Both the position numbers and the translations under genes were made by a program. The notes beneath the pieces were generated by a model. The model saw only the letters and a list, made by a program, of their open reading frames with translations, was not told the DNA's origin and did no database searches. From contig NZ_JAQQGN010000009.1 in assembly GCF_028550595.1 (NCBI RefSeq), forward strand, positions 1-64,000: 64,000 bases of DNA, written 5' to 3'. Positions 1 to 8,197 of the stretch are shown piece by piece. Source of the stretch: Luteimonas sp. BLCC-B24. Its GTDB lineage: Bacteria > Pseudomonadota > Gammaproteobacteria > Xanthomonadales > Xanthomonadaceae. Each line of letters starts with the position of its first letter. Position 1 is the first letter of the stretch.

Positions 1-349
1 TCTTGCGCATGTCCGTCCTCTCTCGGTGACGGACTCTACCTAGCTTCGAGTGGTACGGCTCAGTGGGGGCAGGTCAAACTTCTAAATCTGATCCTTCGGT
101 CAACACTTCTGGCCCGCACGTTGTGAGGAATGCGATGAATGGTGTCAGGGGCAATTGTCTCGCAGCACACCCTATACAGAGGTAACGTCTGACTCGGGTG
201 GTTTGGAGCGGTCGAAGACGTTGCAAGGCTGCCGATTCTGGTTGCAGTGCTCATGCAGACGATCTTCAGCTGCGGATCACGGCGTCGACAATGGATGGGT
301 GGGCACGCGGCGAGTTTGAGGGCGGGCTGAGGCTCGAACCGGCTGCCCA
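1..349. other. Upstream region without a supportable gene
   Basis: These bases precede the methyltransferase gene and hold no reading frame with recognisable motifs. They are visibly less GC-rich than most of the window. A leftward frame of about 100 codons (60-374) exists but its product shows no family signature, so I do not call it. The stretch presumably holds the mod promoter and the edge of the defence island. Confidence 0.4.
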
Positions 350-391
350 GTGGCCCTACACTGTCGTTCCTCAAGTACTGTGAGATCGGTC

Positions 392-2251
392 GTGCCCGAG
401 ATCGTCTTCAAAGGCAAGGAATACGTCTACAACCACCATCTGACGGTGCCCTACCGACCGCTGGTGGCGGATGCCGAGAAGGGGGTTGGCGCGCCCGATC
501 TGGCCGGCAACCTGGTGGTGCATGGCGACAACCTGCACGCGCTCAAGAGCCTGCTGCCGCGCCATGCCGGTGCGGTGGACCTGGTGTTCATCGATCCGCC
601 CTACAACACCGGCAACGAAGGCTGGTGCTACAGCGACGGCGTCAACAGCCCGATCATGAAGGAGTGGTTGTCCAGCAATCCGGTGGACAGCGAGGACATG
701 CTGCGGCACGACAAGTGGCTGTGCATGATGTGGCCGCGGCTGGTGCTGCTGCGCGAGCTGTTGAGCGAGCGCGGGTCGATCTGGATCACGCTCGATGATA
801 ATGAAGTGCATCGGGCGCGGATGGCGTTGGATGAGATTTTTGGTGGTGATAATTTTGTCGCAACGGTGATCTGGCATAAATCCGACAGCCCGAAGAACAC
901 GGCTGAATATTTCAGCCAAGATCACGATTACGTGCTTGTTTATGCAAAATCAAAGGAATCGTGGGAGCTAAACCTTCTCCCGCGTAGCGACGAAATGCTG
1001 GCGCGTTACAAGAATCCGGACAACGACCCGCGGGGGGCGTGGATGGTCAGCGATCTGGATGCAAGGAATTATTACTCGAAGGGTACTTACAGCATCGTTA
1101 CACCTGCGGGAAGGACTATCGAGGGTCCTCCGCAAGGGCGCTATTGGTCGGTCAGTAAGGAGCGGTTCGAGGAGCTGGATAAGGACGGTCGGATCTGGTG
1201 GGGTCCCGATGGGCGCGCGGATCCAAACATCAAGCGCTTCCTGAGTGAAGTGAAGCAGGGCGTGGTGCCTCAGACGATGTGGCACTGGAGTGATGTAGGC
1301 AGCACCCGTCATTCCAAAACCGAGCTTGTGCGAATGTTCTCGGATCGCTCGACCGATGACATCTTTGTAACGCCGAAGCCTACTGCTCTGATCGAGCGGA
1401 TCGTGCAGATCGGCGCCTCTCCCGACGCCATCGTCCTCGACAGCTTCGCCGGCTCCGGCACCACCGCCCACGCGGTACTCAAGGCCAATGCCGCCGATGG
1501 CGGCACGCGGCGCTTCATCCTGGTCGAGGGCGAGGACTACGCCGACCGGCTGACCGCCGAACGCGTGCGTCGTGCGATCAAGGGCTACGCCTGGGTCGGC
1601 ACTCAGCGGGAACCCCTGCTGGAGCAAAAGATCACCTTCACCCAGTTCAAGAAGGCCGACCATTGGCTCGCGCAGGTCGAGGCGATCAAGGCCCGCGAGG
1701 GCTTCGCCGACGGCGACCTGGCCGAGCAGGGCACCAGGAAGGAGAAGCGGTTCGACCGGATCGCCGTCAAGCTCGACGATGGCGTGCTGCGGGTGGAAGG
1801 CGAGAAGAAAATTTCGAAACGAGTCGAGGGACTGGGTGGCGGATTCACGTACTGCACGCTGGGCGAGCCGCTCGACCTGGACAAGCTGCTGTCGGGCGAA
1901 TCGCTGCCGGCATTCGACGCGCTGGGCGAATGGCTGTTCCACACGGCCACCGGCGGCACCTTGCCGCCGCGTCCAAAGAAGCGACCCGAGTGGTATCTCG
2001 GCGAGGCCACGGATGCGCACGTCTGGCTGGTCTACCGGCCCGAGCTTGCGTTTCTCACCAGCCCGGATGCCGCGTTGACGTTGTCGCGTGCCAAGGAACT
2101 GCAAACGTGGGGCCGCGAGCACGATGCCGAGCGCGGCCAGCCGAAGCGGCACCTCGTGTTCGCCCCGGCCAAGTATCTGAGCAACCGGCAACTGGCCGAA
2201 CACGGCATCGACTACGCGCCATTGCCGTTCGCGCTCTATCGGGAGGCTTGA
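392..2251 (+). CDS. mod: Type III-like site-specific DNA methyltransferase (Mod)
   Basis: Adenine- or cytosine-N DNA methyltransferase of the beta class, the modification and recognition subunit of a type III-like restriction system. The catalytic motif IV DPPYNTGN lies near residue 68 and precedes the SAM-binding motif FAGSGTT near residue 352, the order typical of Mod proteins. The target-recognition domain should lie between them. GTG at 392 is preferred because the product then begins VPEIVFKGKEY, where the conserved fold starts; GTG at 350 or 380 is possible. The middle part, roughly bases 795-1400, is clearly more AT-rich than both ends, which suggests exchange of the recognition domain. 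The stop is one base before the HEPN gene, so it is the first gene of a tight operon with the HEPN and MNT-Res genes. Confidence 0.93.
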   Translation: MPEIVFKGKEYVYNHHLTVPYRPLVADAEKGVGAPDLAGNLVVHGDNLHALKSLLPRHAGAVDLVFIDPPYNTGNEGWCYSDGVNSPIMKEWLSSNPVDSEDMLRHDKWLCMMWPRLVLLRELLSERGSIWITLDDNEVHRARMALDEIFGGDNFVATVIWHKSDSPKNTAEYFSQDHDYVLVYAKSKESWELNLLPRSDEMLARYKNPDNDPRGAWMVSDLDARNYYSKGTYSIVTPAGRTIEGPPQGRYWSVSKERFEELDKDGRIWWGPDGRADPNIKRFLSEVKQGVVPQTMWHWSDVGSTRHSKTELVRMFSDRSTDDIFVTPKPTALIERIVQIGASPDAIVLDSFAGSGTTAHAVLKANAADGGTRRFILVEGEDYADRLTAERVRRAIKGYAWVGTQREPLLEQKITFTQFKKADHWLAQVEAIKAREGFADGDLAEQGTRKEKRFDRIAVKLDDGVLRVEGEKKISKRVEGLGGGFTYCTLGEPLDLDKLLSGESLPAFDALGEWLFHTATGGTLPPRPKKRPEWYLGEATDAHVWLVYRPELAFLTSPDAALTLSRAKELQTWGREHDAERGQPKRHLVFAPAKYLSNRQLAEHGIDYAPLPFALYREA

Positions 2252-2252
2252 G

Positions 2253-2645
2253 ATGAGCAGCCGCGAGCGCTTCGACCAGTATCGGCAGCAGTTCCAGACG
2301 GCCCTGGCGCGGCTGCGCGAGGTGCTGGTGCTCGACGAGAACGATGTCGTGCGGGATGCCTTGATCCAGCGTTTCGAGTTCAGCTATGAACTCGCCTGGA
2401 AAGCGATGCACGCGTGGCTGCGCAGCATGGGCGAGAACCCGCCGCGCATGGTGCGTCCGGTGCTGCAGGCCGCACTGCAGGCACAGTTGATCGACGATCC
2501 CGACGTGTGGGAACGCATCAAGGATTACCGCGACGAGACCAGCCACACCTACAACGCGGCCAAGGCGGTGGAAGTCGCCGCCTTCGTGCGCGCGGAGGCC
2601 GTGCCGGCATTCGAAGCGCTGGATCGCAAACTGGCGGCGCTTTGA
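2253..2645 (+). CDS. HEPN-domain protein, HI0074 family (nucleotidyltransferase partner, putative toxin)
   Basis: A 130-residue all-helical protein of the HI0074 'nucleotidyltransferase substrate binding' family. In HEPN-MNT toxin-antitoxin pairs the HEPN protein is usually an RNase toxin neutralised by its MNT partner. The catalytic R-x4-H motif is intact (R93-D-E-T-S-H98). The gene begins two bases after the mod stop behind a good Shine-Dalgarno (GGGAGG). Its TGA stop overlaps the next ATG by one base, so translation with the MNT domain should be coupled. The family assignment is firm. The toxin role is inferred from the family and the intact motif. Confidence 0.88.
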   Translation: MSSRERFDQYRQQFQTALARLREVLVLDENDVVRDALIQRFEFSYELAWKAMHAWLRSMGENPPRMVRPVLQAALQAQLIDDPDVWERIKDYRDETSHTYNAAKAVEVAAFVRAEAVPAFEALDRKLAAL

Positions 2646-5629
2646 TGGCGAACGACGGGAGTGGAGATGTGGATTTCGGCATCGCGCCGGCCAGCGCGGC
2701 CAAGCTGACCGCGCTGCTCGAACGCATTCCCGGGCTGCGAACCGCGTGGATCTACGGGTCCAGGGCGCGCGGCGATGCACGACCGGATTCGGACATCGAC
2801 CTGGTGCTCGACCTGCCGGAGGTCACGGCCACGGACTGGGCGCGGGCGGCCAACGCGATCCGTGATCTCGACATCATCTACAAGGTCGATGTGGCGCGCT
2901 GGCAGGATGCGCTGGCGCCGGATTTCCGCGCCAACATCGAGCGCGACCGCAGGGTCTTCTGGGCGAGCCGAATGCATTCGGTCGACATCGAATCCATTGG
3001 CGTCACCGCGCTGAAGCCGTTCCAGAGCCGGGTGCTGGGCGCATTCGATCGCTACTTGGACTTGCTGGTGCAACATCGCGGACAAGCCGAGGTGGCGGCC
3101 AAGGCGCTGCGCGCGGCTGAAATCGATCCTCCGCCGGAGCTGCGCGATTTTCCGCGCAGGGCCTGGGACGCGTTGCGTGGCGAGCAGGCATTGCCGCCTG
3201 CGTTCGTGGATCAGCCGCACTCGAGTCGCTTCGACGGCGCTGGCCATCCGATCCCCAATCTGTGCTTCAAGGTGCCGACCGGCGGCGGCAAGACCCTGCT
3301 CGCCGCCGCGGGCGTGGCGCGGGTCTTTTCGTCCTATCTCAATCGGCGCACCGGTCTGGTGCTGTGGGTGGTGCCGAACGAGGCGATCTATCGGCAAACG
3401 CTGAAGGCGCTGTCGGACCGCGACCATCCCTACCGCCAGATCCTCAATGTGGCCGGCGCGGGACGGGTCAAGATCCTGGAGAAGACCTCGCCGCTGACGC
3501 GCCTGGATGTCGAATCGCAGTTGTGCGTGATGGTGCTGATGCTGGCGTCGGCCGCACGCCAGAGCAAGGAGACGCTGCGCTTCTTCCGCGACCGCGGCAA
3601 CGTGCTGGGGTTCCTTCCGCGCGAAGACGACATCGAGGGGCACTGGAACCTGCTGCAACAGGTCCCCAACCTGGACGTGTACGCACCGGTCGGCTTCCCG
3701 CAGGAAGACGCGCATCGGCAGAAGGGCAGCATCGCCAAGAGTTCACTCGGCAACGTGATGCGGATGCTGCGTCCGATGGTGGTGATGGACGAGGGGCATC
3801 ACGCCTACACCGAGAACGCGCTGCGGACGCTGGATGGATTCAACCCCAGTTTCCTGCTGGAGCTGTCGGCGACCCCGCGCGTCGCATCGGCCAAGAACAG
3901 CGGCTCCAACATCCTGGTGGACGTGCGCGGTCGGGATCTCGACGACGCCGACATGATCAAGCTGCCGATCCACGTCGAGGCCCGGCACTGGGAGGACTGG
4001 CGCAGCTGCCTGAGTGCTGCCGTGGCGCAACTCGACGCCCTGCAGCTTGACGCCGAGCGCCTGCAGGGCGAGACCGCGCGCTACATCCGCCCGATCCTGC
4101 TGGTGCAGGTGGAGCGCACCGGCAGTGACCAGCGCGATGCCGGGTTCATCCATGCCGACGATGCCCAGGCCTACCTGTTGCAGATCGGCTTCCAGCCGCG
4201 ACAGATCGCGATCAAGACATCGGAGAAGGACGAGCTCAAGCAGCCGGAGAACCAGAATCTGACCTCGCCCCAGAACGAGGTGCGCGCGATCATCACCAAG
4301 CAGGCATTGCAGGAAGGGTGGGACTGCCCATTCGCCTACGTGCTGTGTGCCCTGTCCGCGGGCCGCAATGCGGCGGCGATGACGCAGTTGGTCGGTCGCA
4401 TCCTGCGCCAGCCCGGCACCGTCAAGACCGGATATCCCAGCCTGGACGCGTGCTACGTGTACTGCCACGACGTCGAAACCGGCGACGTCGTCAGGCGCAT
4501 CAAATCTTCGCTGGAAGGCGAAGGCATGGGCGATCTGACGGTCAGCGTCCGGTCGAACGACCGCGACGGCAACGGGCAGCCGAATCTGTTGACGCTCAAG
4601 CGTCGGCCACAGTTCGCCAGGTTGCGCCTGTTCCTGCCCCGCGTGACCTGGGTGGAGAAGGGCGGACGGCGTGAGTTGGTCTACGAAAGCGATGTTCTTG
4701 CCGGCCTGGACTGGCACGCCGTCGATGTCGATGCGCTGGGCGTGCGTTGGGCACCGAGCAGCGTCGGCGGAGGAGACGGCAGGGTCTCGATCGGTCTGGA
4801 CATCCTGGAGGATCGCGTGGGCATCCTTGTGGACGCGGACGTCCCCTCGCCGGATGTGCTTCGGCTGGATCGTGCGCGGCTGGTGCGGTCATTGCTGGAC
4901 CTCGCACCCAATGCGTGGCTGGTGTGGCAGTGGGTTGAGGCCGTCATCGCAAGACTCCTGGCGCAGGGCTATTCGGAGGACGCGTTGGCCCGGTCATCGT
5001 CTTCATTGATCGAGCGCTTACGTGTGGATGTCGAACGCGAGCGGGATCGACTCGCGCAACTGCACTTCGACGCGCTCGCCGAGCAGGGGCGGATCGAATT
5101 TCGCCTCCGCGCGGACGCGACGGACTACGAATTGCCGCAGGTTTCCGAGGTGGACGTGTCGTCGCATCCGCCTTCGTTGCAGCGAGCGGATGCCAGGCCG
5201 GTAGACAAGAGCCTGCTGGAGCCTGCGTTGCGTCTTGCCGACATGAACGAATTCGAGGCCAACTTCGCGGGCTATCTCGACAGCCGCGAGGCGCTGCGTT
5301 GGTGGCATCGCAACGTCGCGAAGACCCAATACGGGCTGCAGGGCTGGAAGCGCAACAAGGTGTATCCGGACTTCGTGTTCGGGCACTGCATCGCGGGCGA
5401 CACCTCGCGCACGGTTCTGCTGGAGACCAAGGGCGACCATCTCGCGGGCGCGAGCGATACCGAGTACAAGCAGCACTTGTTGAAGCGCCTTACGGCGATT
5501 TTCTCCGACGAGCGGGGTTTCAAAGCTGGGGAACTCGAACTGGCGCACGCCGGCAAGGAGGTGGTGGTCTGCGACTTGCTGTTCGAGCAGGCCTGGGAGG
5601 GCGAGTTCGCGGCTCGGTATTTCGGTTAG
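2645..5629 (+). CDS. MNT nucleotidyltransferase fused to type III-like restriction subunit (Res helicase-nuclease)
   Basis: One open frame of 994 codons joins two normally separate proteins. Residues 1-108 are a minimal nucleotidyltransferase: G38-S39 then D50-x-D52 form the metal/nucleotide site, as in antitoxins that pair with HEPN. From M110 (ATG 2972) the product is a Res-type superfamily 2 helicase: Walker A PTGGGKT at 211-217, DEGH at 382-385, LSATPR, and QLVGRILRQP as motif VI. The C-terminus has a PD-(D/E)xK-like nuclease signature, PDF followed by LLETKGD. The codon before ATG 2972 is CGA (2969-2971), one transition from TGA, so the join looks like loss of the MNT stop. Separate Res synthesis from ATG 2972 remains possible. 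An MNT-only product would now be lost. Confidence 0.9.
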   Translation: MANDGSGDVDFGIAPASAAKLTALLERIPGLRTAWIYGSRARGDARPDSDIDLVLDLPEVTATDWARAANAIRDLDIIYKVDVARWQDALAPDFRANIERDRRVFWASRMHSVDIESIGVTALKPFQSRVLGAFDRYLDLLVQHRGQAEVAAKALRAAEIDPPPELRDFPRRAWDALRGEQALPPAFVDQPHSSRFDGAGHPIPNLCFKVPTGGGKTLLAAAGVARVFSSYLNRRTGLVLWVVPNEAIYRQTLKALSDRDHPYRQILNVAGAGRVKILEKTSPLTRLDVESQLCVMVLMLASAARQSKETLRFFRDRGNVLGFLPREDDIEGHWNLLQQVPNLDVYAPVGFPQEDAHRQKGSIAKSSLGNVMRMLRPMVVMDEGHHAYTENALRTLDGFNPSFLLELSATPRVASAKNSGSNILVDVRGRDLDDADMIKLPIHVEARHWEDWRSCLSAAVAQLDALQLDAERLQGETARYIRPILLVQVERTGSDQRDAGFIHADDAQAYLLQIGFQPRQIAIKTSEKDELKQPENQNLTSPQNEVRAIITKQALQEGWDCPFAYVLCALSAGRNAAAMTQLVGRILRQPGTVKTGYPSLDACYVYCHDVETGDVVRRIKSSLEGEGMGDLTVSVRSNDRDGNGQPNLLTLKRRPQFARLRLFLPRVTWVEKGGRRELVYESDVLAGLDWHAVDVDALGVRWAPSSVGGGDGRVSIGLDILEDRVGILVDADVPSPDVLRLDRARLVRSLLDLAPNAWLVWQWVEAVIARLLAQGYSEDALARSSSSLIERLRVDVERERDRLAQLHFDALAEQGRIEFRLRADATDYELPQVSEVDVSSHPPSLQRADARPVDKSLLEPALRLADMNEFEANFAGYLDSREALRWWHRNVAKTQYGLQGWKRNKVYPDFVFGHCIAGDTSRTVLLETKGDHLAGASDTEYKQHLLKRLTAIFSDERGFKAGELELAHAGKEVVVCDLLFEQAWEGEFAARYFG

Positions 5630-6021
5630 AGCATTCTCGATTCGGGGGCTGATGCTCCGTAGCGCCGAGCTTGCTCGGCTGCTCTTTCATACGCTCTGTG
5701 AAGCCGAGAGCAGCGGAGCAAGCTCCGCTCTACATGCGTCGGGCCTCGTGTCATCACTTGGATCAAGAGGCCGGCGTCGCGCAGGCGTCGGGTGCAGGCG
5801 GCGAGCCAGGGCACCAGCACCAGCAGGGAGGCGATCTGCAGCGGCAGCGGGCCGACGGCTTCGGCGACGATCCGGACCAGGGCCAGCACCATCGCCACGG
5901 CGATCACGAACCACCAGAAGTCCGCCCGGGGCGTGGTGCCCCTGAACTCCAGGCCGCGCAGCACGCCGTCGCGCATCGCGTCGAGCGCCGGCTGGCCGGA
6001 CGCCGGGGTTCGCAGCAGCAT
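5626..6021 (-). pseudogene. Truncated DUF805 membrane protein
   Basis: The frame opening at ATG 6021 encodes a DUF805-type start (GTTPRADFWWF, then a hydrophobic stretch and CTRRLRDAG). The family normally continues after the RRLxDxG motif with one or two further membrane helices. Here homology stops near base 5760 and the frame runs into the REP hairpins, giving an arginine-rich tail without membrane segments. I read it as a gene whose 3' end was replaced by the repeat. It is unlikely to be functional. Confidence 0.6.
5659..5733. repeat. Inverted pair of GTAG-type REP hairpins (REPIN/BIME-like)
   Basis: Two 27-base elements face each other. Each reads GTAG, a stem of seven or eight bases around a TT loop, then GCTCT. 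The left stem is GCCGAGC/GCTCGGC (5664-5679); the right, on the other strand, is AGCGGAGC/GCTCCGCT (5712-5729). They differ by one unpaired base and one C/G swap that is compensated in the opposite arm, which is typical of selected hairpins. GTAG-headed REPs are known in Xanthomonadaceae (SMAG elements of Stenotrophomonas). No RAYT transposase is seen nearby. Confidence 0.75.
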
Positions 6022-6026
6022 GTAGG

Positions 6027-6040
6027 TAACGGGGTCAGGT
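6027..6040 (+). repeat. 14-bp direct repeat, copy 1 (TAACGGGGTCAGGT)
   Basis: This 14-mer occurs identically at 7711-7724 in the same orientation. The two copies flank a 1.67-kb segment containing the diguanylate cyclase gene. From memory, ACGGGGTCAGGT-type sequences recur in Xanthomonadaceae near REP-associated transposases; that link is inference. Confidence 0.6.
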
Positions 6041-6343
6041 TTACTTAATGTGGTTCGTCGACTGTTCGCCATGGGGCGGCGCCCCCGGCAACGGCGCCGC
6101 AACGACATGACCATGGCGTATCTGAGCAACCGCGACTCGCCGGTCTGCGACCGCCTGTTGACGTGGCTGCTCTGGCATCTGCCGCCGCCTGTTGAGAACG
6201 GTGAGCCGGGGGAGCATTGAGACGCATACGCGCCTGTGCCTTTTGCAGAAGGGGGGGCGGTTTCGAGAGCGGCGCCAGGCTTGCTTGGGCGGGTTCCACC
6301 TTGGGGCTGGGCGAAAATGCACACCCGTGAAACCGGAGGCGCC

Positions 6344-7645
6344 ATGGGTGTCCCCGCTTCAGTCCAGCGTCTGGCGGCCGAGACAGCAAGATGGGGCGCG
6401 CGCATTGAGGGCATGACCGCGCCTGCCCCGCGCCCCAATCGTTTCAGCCTCGAAGATTCCATGATCGCCACCCTTCTCGTGGGCATGCTCTGTGTCTACC
6501 TGCTCAGCTTCTCGGTGATGTTCCTGCTCATCGGCCGCCGGCTGCATGGCGGGAAGATGGGGACCGATGCGTTTGCGGTCGGCAACCTGATGCTGGGCTC
6601 GGCCTATGTGCTGCAACTGCTGGAAGGGCCGCCGGGGTGGAGCGCGATGAGCGTGGCCAACCACTCGCTCACGCTGTGCGCACTGCTGGCCTACAGCGCG
6701 GGCGGAGCGCGCTTCTTCGGGCGGCCGCTGCCACTGGCCGCGCCCCTGGCGGTGCTGGGGCTGGGCTATGCGCTGGTGCAACTGGTTGTGCAGTGGGTCT
6801 GGGGCACGGAGGCACGCTATGCGCTGCTGTCGGCCCTGTGCGCGCTGTGCTTCGCGGGGATGGTGGCCGTGCTGCTGGCGGGGTTGCGTACGTTCGCGCG
6901 TGATCTGCGCGGCGAGGTGCTGCTGTTCGTCGTGCTGATCGCCGGCATCGGCGTGCTCAACGTGATGAAGCTCGCCAAGCTGCTGTCCGGCGGGCTGCCG
7001 GCGCTGAGCATGGACAGCCAGTTCCAGATGGTCTTCTACGTCTACATGTGCTCGCTGGCGACCATCATCCCGCCGGCCATCGTGTGGCTTGTGCTGCGGC
7101 GCCTGACCGATGCCCTGCGCGGAATGGCCGCGCACGATCCGCTGACCGGTCTGCTCAACCGTCGCGGCCTGACCGAAGCGCTGGACGCACGCTTCGCCCG
7201 GCGCGCCGGTGGTGCGCGTCTGCTGCTGGTGGACGTGGATCACTTCAAGCACGTGAACGACCGCTACGGTCATCAGGCCGGCGATGCGGTGTTGTGCGCG
7301 ATTGCCGATGTATTGCGTGGCGCGGTAGGGGCGGACGACCTGGTCTGCCGGATGGGTGGCGAGGAGTTCGCGGCTGTCTGCATGGAGGCCGACGATGCCA
7401 CCGCGCTGCAGTTGGCCGAGCGCATCCGCACCCGCATCGCCGACACCGCGCTGCTGCAGGCGCCCGGGGGCGAGGCGGTGCACTGCACGGTCACGGTTGG
7501 CGTCTCGGACACCTTTTGCGACGACGGCTCGCTGGCGCGGGCGATGCAGGCGGCGGATGCGGCGCTGTACCGCGGCAAGCACGCCGGGCGAAACCGGGTG
7601 GAGCGGGTGGCGTCGAACGTGGAGGCGCTGGCGCCTGCACGTTGA
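6344..7645 (+). CDS. Membrane-bound diguanylate cyclase (GGDEF)
   Basis: Makes cyclic di-GMP from two GTP. The N-terminal half has about five or six hydrophobic helices (starting VGMLCVYLLSFSVMFLLIG) and no known sensor-domain signature. The C-terminal GGDEF domain carries the active-site loop GGEEF at 338-342. The allosteric RxxD inhibition site is absent: glycine (G329) replaces the arginine in GADD. ATG 6344 is chosen because GGAGG lies four bases upstream; ATG 6413 and 6461 are in frame and would also leave an intact membrane domain. The gene sits alone between two copies of a 14-bp repeat and next to REP elements, so it may belong to a moved segment. Confidence 0.9.
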   Translation: MGVPASVQRLAAETARWGARIEGMTAPAPRPNRFSLEDSMIATLLVGMLCVYLLSFSVMFLLIGRRLHGGKMGTDAFAVGNLMLGSAYVLQLLEGPPGWSAMSVANHSLTLCALLAYSAGGARFFGRPLPLAAPLAVLGLGYALVQLVVQWVWGTEARYALLSALCALCFAGMVAVLLAGLRTFARDLRGEVLLFVVLIAGIGVLNVMKLAKLLSGGLPALSMDSQFQMVFYVYMCSLATIIPPAIVWLVLRRLTDALRGMAAHDPLTGLLNRRGLTEALDARFARRAGGARLLLVDVDHFKHVNDRYGHQAGDAVLCAIADVLRGAVGADDLVCRMGGEEFAAVCMEADDATALQLAERIRTRIADTALLQAPGGEAVHCTVTVGVSDTFCDDGSLARAMQAADAALYRGKHAGRNRVERVASNVEALAPAR

Positions 7646-8197
7646 CACTGCGAAGTTCGTCGGCCGCGCGGCGGTCTGTTGCGAATGATGGGGTCTGCGA
7701 ATAAAGCGATTAACGGGGTCAGGTCCACGTTCAGTTCGACGGCGAGACCGGCTATCGCGCAGCGTTGCTCTCGACGCTCGCACGCACGCGCGAGTTGCTC
7801 GCCGACGGGTCGCTCTGAGCGGCGCGTCCGCGGCGACGGGTCGGTTACGATCGACGCGTCGTCGCGGGCCGTCGGGATGCCGTTCCAGCTCGGACGCCGT
7901 TACCAGGCGGCAGGCGCAGCGTCTTCGAGGGTGGCGCAGGGCGGGTGTTCACTCGCTCTCGTAGTCCGCACCGGGCGCGCCGGGAATGCCCGGCAGGCGC
8001 GGAACGATGTCCGGCACCAGGGCCGGGCGCGTTATGGGGGCGTGGCGCCCTTGCTCTGCGCCGGGTGTGCGGAACTGCACGGGTGGTCGCGATGGTTCGG
8101 CACATCGTGCGCGCTTCGCCCGGCGACGCGCCCGGCGCGTCCGTTGACACGCCGCGCACCCCTCCGGAAAAATCGCGCGACCTCACGGCGTGACCGC
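7646..8197. other. Gene-poor stretch with a repeat copy and a coding remnant
   Basis: About 550 bases without an intact gene. Just after the second 14-bp repeat a rightward frame from 7729 to a TGA at 7816-7818 reads FDGETGYRAALLSTLARTRE and looks like the last 29 codons of a lost protein. I cannot name it. The remaining bases up to 8197 show no feature I can support. Confidence 0.4.
7711..7724 (+). repeat. 14-bp direct repeat, copy 2 (TAACGGGGTCAGGT)
   Basis: Identical in sequence and orientation to 6027-6040. It is followed directly by a short coding remnant, as would be expected if a segment had been inserted or deleted at this repeat. Confidence 0.6.

Noticed and set aside
300-350. GGCTCGAACC resembling a tRNA T-arm near 332-341
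   Set aside because: No matching acceptor stem or anticodon arm could be laid out around it.
968-2203. Leftward 411-codon frame inside mod
   Set aside because: No motif and fully covered by a convincing methyltransferase on the other strand.
2414-2644. Upstream in-frame extension of the MNT-Res frame
   Set aside because: These codons overlap the HEPN gene in another frame and give Arg/Gly-rich nonsense; ATG 2645 overlaps the HEPN stop and starts the MNT fold.
7679-8197. In-frame N-terminal extension of the 8198 membrane protein
   Set aside because: The extension crosses the 14-bp repeat and reads as Ser/Arg-rich shadow; protein-like sequence begins at ATG 8198.
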